Shown here one piece after another: positions 54,706 to 64,000 of a DNA stretch of 64,000 bases (the first letter of the stretch is position 1; each line of letters begins with the position of its first letter). The notes under the pieces are model-generated. The model was not told where the DNA came from. It did no database searches and worked only from the letters and a program-made list of their open reading frames with translations. The DNA is taken from contig OX421965.1 of the NCBI GenBank assembly GCA_949128115.1, forward strand, positions 50,955,257-51,019,256, in the 5' to 3' direction. The DNA comes from Anaspis maculata. Its lineage: Eukaryota > Arthropoda > Insecta > Coleoptera > Scraptiidae. Both the position numbers and the translations under genes were made by a program.

Positions 54706-56192
54706 GTAAACACTTCTTGCATTATCTTGATATATTTCAGAAAGTACGTAGGTACCTGTGAATCAAAGAAACATTTTTACTTTTTCAATTTTTCATATAC
54801 GTACATAAATATTTAATATGTACCAGGTATAAGGTGTACCTTCTTAATCTTATACAAAGTTTAGGAACTTTCTTGAAAAATGCCTATTTATAAATACAGG
54901 GTAAAATATACGTATCTCCATTTTCACATTACATTTTTACCTCGATTTTCACACTTCCAAATAAAATACCTCTGTTTTGCACGGTACACACCAGGGCACC
55001 AGGCTACCAGGCGCCTATTTCGCAAACTTAACTTTTTGTACTAGTTAGGTAATACCTACTTGTCGACTTAGACCCAGTATTTCTATCCTGGGTTGAACAC
55101 TACCCTGGAGGTTGTAACTCAAGTTTAAATGCCAAAATTGCTATTTGTACAAACAATCATTGCTATGGGATTAACGATTTACCTGAGGATTTACCCGAGG
55201 ATTTACCCTTTGGTTGAATTTAGCCAGAGATGGAAATACTGGGCCCTACTAGTAAACTTTTACAATCCTCTGTCAAAGATGTGACTTTATAATAGTTAGA
55301 GAGAGCTATTAACTTAAGTAGGTACATATTCAGCTGAAACTTGATCTATTAACTAGATTAGGTATATTATCTAAACATTCCTAGGTGGAACACCTCCAGA
55401 TAAAAAATGGAAAAAGATCTCCAAGTATTTCTAAAATTGCACAGTGCGAAAGATTTCATAGCCTGCGAGAAGTGCGACAAACTAGAAAAAATATAAAGGA
55501 TCAAGATTCTCTACTGTCATGGCTTGTTGTAGGTACCTATCTAACGATTATAGCATTCATAAAAAGAAAATAAAGAAATCGTAAATAATCTCTATAGTTA
55601 ATCAAACTGTGTTTCAGTAAAATCCAGTATAAAGCTAAAGCTAAAAGCTACTTCTGCGGATGCAATTTCTAATCCTAATAACAATATTTGACAGTTGACT
55701 GTACTACCAAATAGGCGCGAGTAGGTAACTTACCATCAAAACTCCAGTAGGTGGTGTGTTATTTTTCTTTGTTCGGGGTTGAAATTCGCTTCTCTTCTTC
55801 TCTTAGTTCTTCTTCATGTAGTAGCAGCTAAGATATATTGATAATCAACAAGATATGTAGAGCCTCAACTAGTTACGAAGAGCTTCTGGGCAGACCAAGA
55901 ACAAGAAATAGTCTAGGTAGGACATTTCCTCTTGGGAGAACGATGTGCTGGAAAAAAAAATACCGGTTTATGAGAATTCATGATGAGGAAATGAAGGTGG
56001 CTGCAAACACCAACATCAAAATGGCAAATTTAAAATGGGAGACCGCAAAACGCTAAAGAGACCATTTCCACGAGGTAGGTAATAAGCACACCTCGAGGGA
56101 GATACACGGCCATTCCAGTTTTAATTCAAAAAGCATCAATTGTAGTATTTTATACTGGTATATTAGCATAGGTATCCTGTACACTTTTTATT
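54706..56192. other. No gene recognised
   Basis: Possible intron of the preceding candidate exon. Several TAGGTACCTA-type words occur (about 54748, 55319, 55528). No RNA gene or terminal repeats were found. Confidence 0.35.
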
Positions 56193-56372
56193 TTCAATGG
56201 AATGACTTCTTGAAGCAAAAATAGAGTGACAAGCTGGAGCGCTAGGAGGATACGTCTGATGGCTGCTGATAGTTTCGCTCCAAAACTTTGCAAGTGCCAT
56301 CAGTCGTAGCCGTAGCCGTACCCCTTCAGCTTGTCACTTTATTTTAGATCCAAAAAGTCATTCTACTGAATT
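56193..56372. repeat. Hairpin-forming inverted repeat
   Basis: The arms contain TGGAATGACTTCTTGAAGC, then ATAGAGTGACAAGCTG, against CAGCTTGTCACTTTATTTTA, then AAAAAGTCATTCTA. The loop of about 85 bp is centred near 56282. It is a small foldback or MITE-like unit. Confidence 0.65.
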
Positions 56373-57363
56373 TAAAAGAATATGAATACTAGTATGAATA
56401 CTATGATAGTAGTACAAAAAAAATGATCCCGTGGGCTCCTCCGTGAAGGGGACAAGAGACCTTTTATTTCTTATATTCTTTCGAGTATTCTTTCTTCGTG
56501 CTTCAGTCTTCCAAAAGAGGTGCCTTTAGGACTATACTCCAGTCCAGCTTCATGTCTCAGATAGTTGCAGACTCGGTTGCAGACATTTATTTGTCATTAC
56601 ATTACATACATTACTCCCGAGCATTACTCCAACGGAAAAAGCCATGCTACAGAGTATCGATGAGTTTCTATCTGACAACAATTTTACATAATAATTGTAA
56701 CCACTGTGTGTAAGCGCACATCTTCCGTTCTTATGATGTTATTGATGATATCTACATAAATACATATTTTGTTACTTGTTCTTTTAATTTGTTGTTAGAT
56801 ATGTTATTTCCATTTTGACACGTTCTCGTTCAACACCCACAAAGCATTTTAATGTACTACTCCGGTGTTGAAGTGCTGAACTAATACAGTATAATCTATT
56901 ATCTATAATTATATCTATCTATCTGTCTTTCTATAGTCCTTAATTATGTGGAGATACCGAAATGTTTTCGTGCCACTTTCAAAATGACGTCGTTCCAAAT
57001 TGGCGACTTTCCACTGACAGGAAACCTAATTTGCTTTTGTCACCCGATTAAAATTTTTTTTTTTTATTTATGTTTTGTATTTGGCGCTATCATCAGTTGT
57101 CATCTAGGTTGTCATATTGTGTACCAATCTGTTAAAAATCATGGTGGAACAATTTTTTTTAGATATTTGACATTTCATCAGTTCTCATGGGTACCAATCT
57201 GTTTGCCTGACATAAAAAAAAACTGGAGTCCATAGTAACAAAAAAAAATTATTTTTTTTCTTGATTGCTTTTTAATCGAATTCAAGTTATTTTGATTTTA
57301 GCAGCATCTCTAATAATAAGAAGTAAATTGAAAACTCATCCTATGGGAGCAAACATCGTTATA

Positions 57364-58432
57364 CCGGTGATCTTTTGAAAACTATCCACCTGCAATAACT
57401 CCCGATTCCTAGTGAAAATTTCTTCGAGCAAAAACAGGTCGATTTTTATATCGAGGGGGACATCTTAAACATACATTAGCGATTCTCTATCTTTAGCCCC
57501 CTCGCCCCCCACCTACTTGAACTTTGAAATCTCAAATGACATTACCTATTTTGCGATACATTAAATTCAACAGAATTTAATTCTCTTTCTGAAAAAATAT
57601 TTCTAAAATTTTCAACCCCACCCCTCTTACCCCCTAAATTTTCTGAGTGTCGAATTAAATATTCTTGACCTCCTAATTCTCTTTAATGCAGTCAACGTAA
57701 TCTTGCATAGCATCGAAAGAGAACATTTTCTATGGAAAAAGTGCCACCCAAATTCACCCCTTCGCTCCCCCCTCCTCACCTCAAAAATTCAAAATGACAA
57801 TACCTACTTTGTGATACATCAAATTGGAGGAAATTTAATTCTCTCCCTGAACACGATTTTTTCGAAATTTTTAAAACCCCCGTTTTCCTACTAAAATACT
57901 CCAAATGTCCAGTTAAATTGGGGACGGATTGAAAATTTGAAAAAAATTGTTTTTAGAAAAAGAATTTGATTTCCTTTGATTTCATGTATCACAAAGTGGG
58001 TGGTATTTTGGTAAATTTTAAAGTTGAGGTGGGGGAGAGCAATGGGGTCAATTTGGGTGGCACTTTTTCCACCGAAAATTCTCTTCTTTGAAGCTATTCA
58101 GGATGATGCTGACTAAACTCGAAAGTTTGAGGGGTCCAGAATATTGAAAAGGACACTCAGAAAATTTTTAGAGATAGGGGAGTAGAGTTGAAATTTTTGA
58201 AAATATCTTTTTCAAAAAGAATTTAATTTTCTTCAATTTGATATATCGCAAGGTAGGTAGTGTCATTTGAAATTTTATTTTTGGGATGGGTGGGGCCGAG
58301 GGGGCTGAAGATAGAAATTTGCCAATGTATGTTTTAGATGTCCCCCTGGATATCGACCTGTTTTTGCTCGAAGGAACATTGACTAGGAATCGGGAGTTAT
58401 TGCAGGTGGATAGTTTCCAAATGATCACCCGG
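57364..58432. mobile_element. Palindromic MITE family C, copy 2
   Basis: 1069 bp, CCGGTGATCTTTTGAAAACT to TTTCCAAATGATCACCCGG, with TA at 57362-57363 and 58433-58434. It is collinear with copy 1 (15830-16895), including the CCCCCTCGCCCCCCACC and GTTATTGCAGGTGGATAG blocks. Confidence 0.85.
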
Positions 58433-58737
58433 TATATGAGTGATGCAGGTTAGAGCGTTATTCACGAAACATAGTAAGATTAAGAAGTATAAGGTGCTGA
58501 TCTTTAGAAATTTATCCGCCATCGCTCACAGTGGGTGTAGAACGAGGTGAAGAATGTAAAAATATAAATAAAAGGCTGTCTTCCCAGTTCCCACAAAACG
58601 TTTATAAAATATTCCTGACTGCAGTTTCGGGAGCCTCTAGTCTCCCGTCGTCAGAGGTAAAATACTATAAAATAATAATTGAAATTAAGTAAGGTGCTGT
58701 GCGTTTTATAAATAATGCGTGTGATTTTTTTTTGTTA

Positions 58738-59904
58738 CTATTTCTACATCTGAAGATACCTACCGAAATGATTTGGTGCCACTAACAAAATGGCGTTGTT
58801 TCAAAATGGCGGCCACTTGATTTCGATAAGATGGATTCATACTCAACTTCCGCCAATTTTCGTCAAACTCATTGTCATAGGTTTTCAGGTGTACCAAATG
58901 TTTTCTCGTGAATCTGTAATATTCAACATAAAAATTCATATCTTCAGTTGTAGGCTTCCAATCTCGGTAATTCCAAAATCGTTTCGGGACAAAGACATCA
59001 CACTTCATGATTTTTGTTATGTAAATAATAAATTTTTGACAAATGGAGGTACCTACGATGAAGTCGGTGCAATTTTGCATCATTTCACGTGTCACCCTGT
59101 AGTAGTTTTACATGAAAGTTTCTCAACATTCACCATTCACCAACTATTACAGGATAGGTTGAAAAATAATACAACATAAAGGCTAATTAACGCAACAAAC
59201 AAAATGGAAGTCGCATTTGGCCTCGCATTTGGCAGTCCCCTGCCTGGCCCCACACCAAATTTTTGGGCTGTTTTTAAATTCAAGTTATCCGGAACGGTTG
59301 TAGGAACAATCGTGCTCAATGTCAACCACCCATTCATTAGAAGTGATTCAATCTTGCGAGAAAATAAGGCAAATCTGTTTCATTCCATATAAAAATTCAT
59401 ATCTCCTGTGTAAGACCTCCAATCTCGGTAATTCCAAAACCGTTCCGAGACAATGCATCGCACTTCATGATTTTCACATTAGAATTTGAAAAAAATTTTT
59501 TTGCAAATGGGGGTTTGATGAAGTTATCGCAATTTTTCACCTTTTTACATATCACCCTGTATAAATGTTACTGGCAATCGAGGTTATTGGCCGTCAAAGT
59601 AAACGCAATAAACAGAATGAAAATCACTTTTGGCAATCGAAAGTTATTGGCCGTCAAAGTCAAGCCATTTTTTTTGGTGGCGACAACTTCATTGTGCAGC
59701 AGTTTAGTAGAGCAAAAAGAGCGATATTTACGAAAAACGCTCGGAAAAACGGTAATTTTATCAAGAAGTAAGGTTATTACTTACCATGTGTTTTCTCATC
59801 ACGTAGGCATTTGTTACAAAATCAGTTGGTCGCCTTTTAGAACGACGCCACTTTGAAATTAGCACCAAAGCATTTTGATAGATCTTCAGATGCTGCAGAA
59901 ATAA
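58738..59904. mobile_element. Inverted-repeat element H2, related to the H1 ends
   Basis: CTACATCTGAAGATACCTAC, GAAATGATTTGGTGCCACTA, CAAAATGGCGTTGTTTCAAA at the left is mirrored by AACGACGCCACTTTGAAATT, AGCACCAAAGCATTTTGATA, GATCTTCAGATGCTGCAG at the right. The ends are imperfect over about 75 bp. The frame at 58790-59179 spans this repeat and has no recognisable domain. Confidence 0.65.
58935..59562 (+). repeat. Pair of about 165-bp direct repeats inside H2
   Basis: CCAATCTCGGTAATTCCAAA occurs near 58957 and 59412. Each is followed by CACTTCATGATTTT, a GATGAAGT block, and TCACCCTGTA at about 59093 and 59551. The spacing is about 455 bp. TGGCAATCGA(G/A)(G/A)TTATTGGC is a second, shorter tandem duplication near 59572 and 59631. 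Confidence 0.65.
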
Positions 59905-60183
59905 TGAAAAATGAAAAATAACACGTATATCTGCTTCATGAGAAAGCAAACGGCACTTTTACCCTTCCTCGTGAGCTCCCTCGTGAGTATCGCTCTCTTC
60001 CCTCTTACTGTATTTATCACTTGTAATCATTTTTTCTCTTACCTGATGAGTTTTTAGTGAACTTCATTTATGAGGGATGCTGTTGAAAGTAACATTACTT
60101 GAATTCAGTTGAAAAGCAATTGAGAAACCTAGATAGAACCAAAATTCACTATGATTTTTTTATTCAAGACAAACAGGTTGGTA

Positions 60184-61507
60184 CATATCGCTGTGCTGGA
60201 ATGATAGTAAGATAACTTCAAATTTCTGATTTTCGGATTAATTAAAAATCTATAGCTCCAAGCTATTCTCTACCTGGTAAAAAAATCGAATTACTCAGAA
60301 TCATCATGGAAGTACGTAAAAATTGAATATCTCACTGTTATAATTATCTGTTTTTTGAACAGTTCTGGTCTAATACTCGGACATCTCAAAATGTTCTATT
60401 TCTTCTACTGAGAAATAGATCGAATTTGATCTTACCTTCTGGTATAATACGAAGACATTTCAACATGTCCCAATTTTACAACAAATCTGATTTGGAAATT
60501 TCAAGTTGTCCTTGTTTTTCATGTTATCTCAGTATTTTACTGTGAAAGATATCTCACTCTTATACCAAAAAACTAACTGATTCAGATATTTCATTTTAAC
60601 TCACTATTGCACAAAACATACCCTCATGCGTTTGTAAAATATCTCACTTTTCTCTAAGTTGTCCCACTATTTGACCAGAAATGTTCCGTGAATTGTTTGA
60701 AATGACTTAATAATTTTAACTTATCTCCAATGTACATTGCCATGATTTCGTTATCCACAGGTCAGTTTTTATTGGGTAAAACTAAACCAAAACGATGGAT
60801 AGATGCGGAGGCAGACGTATATTGGTTATAGCTATGGCCAAGACTGCCAAGAGTAAAAGAAATTGTGAAAATCTGTTCACAGGATGGAATGTTTGATGAA
60901 AAATGTTGAATAATTGAATGACAAAGTTGTAAACTTTGACATTTTTCAATATTTGACACACGACAGTTAGCGAAACACTATCTACTGTTCTAAATACAGT
61001 TTTTCAAGGACTTTCAAATGAATTTCCAGTTTCTGATAGTGACACTTCTATTTGTCTGATGACAGCCATAAACTTATGGGCTTTATACCATGTCATACAA
61101 TACTTAAGGATAACTATGAAAAATATGTTGAACCAGGCTATGCTTACTGTGCAATACTCGGACAACTTGAAAAAAAAGGGATAAATTCAAAATCACTCTA
61201 CGAATTTCTGACGAATAGTAGGATAACTTACATGAAAAAACGGACAACTTCCAACAGAACCACTATTTCTAGCGATATACAAGGATATGTTCACTTTTTG
61301 ATTTTTTTCTCAAAGAGTAAATGTGATTTCATAATGAATTCCTCACAGGTCTATCAGGAGCGATATAATACAACTGGAAAATTGAAAAATCTCCGAAATT
61401 TCGAGAAGAAGAGAAGAGTGTTTTTCGTTCTTCTGAAATGTTCAAGTGGCGATTACTTGAAACTATGTTTTTCAAGTTGTCTTACTATCATTCTAGTACA
61501 GCGATAT
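60184..61507. mobile_element. Long imperfect inverted repeat (unit I)
   Basis: ACATATCGCTGTGCTGGAAT, GATAGTAAGATAACTT at the left is mirrored by AAGTTGTCTTACTATCATTC, TAGTACAGCGATATG at the right. The arms carry many diverged TATCTCAC, GGACAACTT and GGATAACTT words. The 154-codon frame at 61052-61516 lies in the right arm and matches no family I know; I treat it as non-coding. Confidence 0.6.
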
Positions 61508-61830
61508 GACGCCTGATGAGAGCAACAAATTAGAAACTTGAGTCCACATAATTTCGAAAGAAATAATTTTGAAATTGGGTGAAAATTAAAAAAGTTAGGT
61601 GCAAACACTTGTCACCGGACTTTGTATTCTGATTATTTACATATTATTTTCCTAATCCCACTGACACTTTCAACGCCCACTGGGCATAGTTACTTGTAAT
61701 ATGCAAGAAACGAACAAAATAAACGATTTTGATTGATTGAAACATCAGATGACCGCTATTTTGAAACGACGTCATTTTGAAGTGGCACCGGCACCAAAAC
61801 ATTTCTGTATCTCCACATAATAGGACTATA

Positions 61831-63417
61831 AGAAATCAAAGCTCCCTTACCCCCTTTACCAAGGGCTCATAGAATACCTGATGACTCATGATTATGATGT
61901 GAAAAGCGTCATTTGTAGTTCAGAAGTCGTCAATTCATTATATTCATGGCGCTGATTTTGTATGACGGCTATGATTATGCTAGTAGGAGATATTCTATAT
62001 GGTTATAACATGATTGTACTGAGCAACAGAGAAGGCCAATAAGAGTATGACTTTGATCATTACGCAGCACCCACACTTCCTCTCTTGACAATTTTGGTAT
62101 GTCGCTCGTAAAATCTTGACACATTCGAAAGTCTTGAGAGAATCTGGCAGAAATAGACCATATTAATACTTCGCACTTTCCCCTTACACTCGTGATTTGT
62201 AAATTATGTTCTTGGGCGCATGCGCATTGCAGTATTTCGCAACAGTAGATCTCACGCATACGAACGATTTGAAACTTTCCATGGTTTCAAGCAAGAACAT
62301 GGTTGCGAATGTGGTTGTCTCCCCGGTCTCCCCGGAGATTGTATGGTCAACAACAGCCACAACTGCCGTCGATTCTGACAAACGTCATATTATACAGGTG
62401 TTCACGCAAGACGGATACCCCTCATTAAAAACTTTTTCTTCACTCACTCTTCACTCTTCACAAAATTTACAATGGCGTCTATTTTCTTTTGAGAATGATA
62501 GATTCATTCCAGAATTCAAATATGTCCAGAATATTCTGTTTTATTTTTAAATGACATGGAATGACAATGACAAGAAAATTACCATTTAGGTCTCTTTTGA
62601 AAGCTACAAGAATGGTCTGATGTAAAATAATTTTCAAAAATGATTTTTTTTTCCAAAAATTCAAAATTTTAGATCGTTATGTTAAAGACGAGGTTGAAGA
62701 TTGTTCTTGTACCTTGCAAAAGAGACCTGAATGGTAATTTCCTTCCAGAGAACAAGGTTACTGGAACTGAACGAAAGTAAAAACTGTGTTATTTGACCAA
62801 TATTCCGGCCACCTCAACAGCTTGCTTTTGGTTTTTAAGCATTGAATTATTGTCAGTACCTCCCGTATTTTCTTGTTGCTAAACATGGATTGACGATGCG
62901 TGAAACATGATTCCGTTCTGCAGTGCAATCCTCTGTTCGAGACCCTATTGTTTTAATAATCAAGATCGGAACATTCGGACTTACCCAACTTCACCTACCT
63001 ACTTCTTACTTCTTGATACGATTCTTTCTTCTCGATCTAATGATGACAGTTACATGGAAAATAGTATAACTGAACGGCCACGATAGCCAACATTATTCCA
63101 ATACCAATCACAACCACTGATGTATCGCTTAACATTTCAAATTGTTGTGTTCGGAATGTAGACATCAAAAGCGGAATTTCGACAACAAATTTTGAATTTT
63201 AAATATGACGACAAAACGAGAATGTCACCGAGTGACACCAAAGACAAGCAATGACACTCATCATGACCTGCCTTCCTTTTGTGATGACTCGAGGTAACTC
63301 GAGAGTGGAAGTGATCTACAAGAGCCCTTCCTTTTGACAATCGAAAGTATTCATAAATGACTACCCTTTTTCTGCCCTCTCAAGCACCGTCCATTTCGAT
63401 CAATAGAGTGCGATTTT
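61831..63417. other. No supported gene; isolated minisatellite unit at 61914-61934
   Basis: TGTAGTTCAGAAGTCGTCAA at 61914 is a lone copy of the 21-bp unit that forms the array at 63770-64000. A 114-codon frame (62206-62550) has an internal CAG|GTG possible donor at about 62399 but no recognisable motif. CAAAAGAGACCTGAATGGTA near 62715 is a short dispersed repeat. Confidence 0.4.
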
Positions 63418-63753
63418 TCAAATTGCAAGCGATGCTTTTGTTACGAGCGGCGATTCTTGTGCATTCTGGAGAACACCCGGTCTTTCTAGACTATTTCCAT
63501 TAGATCGTAGTGTACAAGTGCGGAGATCTAGTGCGTTCCAGAACACATACGCGTAGGCTTTGGCCCGTGGAACTGAACTGGTGACTTCAACGGCCGAGTA
63601 GGACACATCTGTCCATTTTGGCGCAGGTGCTGGCTTCACAGCACGTTGGAATAATTGCACGCGAAAGGTGTAGGAATTTTCGGGAGTCGCCGTGAAACCG
63701 TATACCAGGTCATTGTGGAATTTGCTAGAGGACCGATGGAAAATTCGAGAACA
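63418..63753 (-). CDS. Unassigned 111-codon open frame, possible terminal exon
   Basis: The minus-strand frame is open from just after a TAG (63754-63756) to a TGA at 63418-63420. Composition looks coding: GFTATPENSYTFRVQLFQRA, VKPAPAPKWTDVSYSAVEV, AKAYAYVFWNALDLRTC. I do not recognise the family. No ATG lies near the 5' end of the frame, so if real it is an exon joined to upstream sequence. A possible acceptor AG sits at 63754-63755, but the tract before it is not pyrimidine-rich and is minisatellite DNA. I saw no clear polyadenylation signal downstream. It could be an exon, a pseudogene piece or chance. Confidence 0.25.
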   Translation of the reverse strand, partial: CSRIFHRSSSKFHNDLVYGFTATPENSYTFRVQLFQRAVKPAPAPKWTDVSYSAVEVTSSVPRAKAYAYVFWNALDLRTCTLRSNGNSLERPGVLQNAQESPLVTKASLAI

Positions 63754-63769
63754 CTACACCTTTTCCAGT

Positions 63770-64000
63770 TGTAGTTCAGAAAATATCAATTGTATTTCAG
63801 ATATCGTCAATTGAATTTCAGAATTTATCAAGTAGTGTAGTTCAGAAAGCGTCAATTGTATTTCGGATTAGTCACTTGTAGTTCAGAAGACGTCAATTGT
63901 ATTTCAGATTTATCAAATGTAGTTCAGAAAACTTGAACTGTACATCAGATTATGTCAATTGTATTTCAGAAAGCGTCAATTGAAGTTCAGAAGGCGTCAA
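63770..64000 (+). repeat. 21-bp minisatellite, about 11 units, continuing past the window
   Basis: Units of the form TGTA(G/T)TTCAGAAAGCGTCAA(T) alternate between TGTAGTTCAG and TGTATTTCAG starts. Twenty-one bp is seven codons, but stops occur in every frame I checked, so coding is unlikely here. Confidence 0.88.

Larger units (their letters stand above)
56931..61830. mobile_element. 4.9-kb region with 75-bp terminal inverted repeats (H1)
   Basis: Left TATAGTCCTTAATTATGTGG, AGATACCGAAATGTTTTCGT, GCCACTTTCAAAATGACGTC is mirrored on the right (61753-61830) by GACGTCATTTTGAAGTGGCA, CCAAAACATTTCTGTATCTC, CACATAATAGGACTATA. Related terminal sequence bounds the inner element at 58738-59904. No transposase is recognised, so it is either a large non-autonomous element or two solo ends of one family bracketing other insertions. 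Confidence 0.55.

Noticed and set aside
61052..61516. 154-codon frame as a gene
   Set aside because: It lies in the right arm of an inverted repeat whose left arm is not open. It opens at a non-ATG codon and has no recognisable family.
62206..62550. 114-codon plus-strand frame as a gene
   Set aside because: The composition is partly protein-like, but an antisense frame covers the same place, splice signals are weak, and no motif is recognisable.

Overview
The window is eukaryotic, repeat-dominated nuclear DNA, most likely from an arthropod and probably an insect. The evidence is one exon that reads as a GRD-type ligand-gated chloride channel (a family I know from arthropods), Tc1/mariner, hAT, jockey-like and gag-bearing LTR elements, a tRNA-derived SINE, and frequent short TAGGTACCTA-type words. 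I cannot name the species. No prokaryotic gene, operon or CRISPR array is present.

Layout. 1-3496: decayed transposon debris, including a non-LTR reverse transcriptase C-terminus and a Tc1/mariner transposase N-terminus, both frameshifted. 3497-9087: a complete, very young LTR retrotransposon with two 1591-bp LTRs offset by exactly 4000 bp and identical wherever compared. It has a 4-bp target duplication, a tRNA-His-like primer site and a polypurine tract, but its only gene is a 356-codon gag. 9088-12691: mostly featureless, except for the channel exon on the minus strand at 11829-12064. 12692-24421: a dense field of palindromic, mostly TA-flanked non-autonomous DNA elements, many nested inside one another, plus a hAT MITE and a SINE. 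24422-27503: sparse dispersed repeats. 27504-37110: satellite A (about 163-bp monomer, roughly 50 copies), interrupted by a dispersed repeat and by a 5'-truncated non-LTR element with a 13-bp target duplication. 37110-47135: satellite B (about 164-bp monomer, roughly 60 copies), with a 16-monomer higher-order repeat of exactly 2622 bp. 47136-53612: more large palindromic elements. 53613-56930: quiet sequence with one candidate signal-peptide first exon at 54644-54705. 56931-61830: a 4.9-kb terminal-inverted-repeat region holding further nested elements. 61831-64000: quiet sequence, an unassigned 111-codon minus-strand frame, and a 21-bp minisatellite running off the window.

The genes do not form a pathway; host coding sequence is limited to one good exon and two weak candidates. 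The most unusual features are as follows. (1) Palindromic elements repeatedly carry another element at or near their exact dyad centre: four separate cases, one of them a hAT element and three TA-type. (2) Two different palindromic elements sit at the same TA in two copies of one host repeat, beside a 20-bp palindrome. (3) The gag-only LTR element is young. (4) Two unrelated satellites of almost identical monomer length abut each other; satellite A carries a YY1/Pho-like word and a POU octamer word in many monomers. Sequence comparison was by eye, so identities are approximate unless stated as exact.
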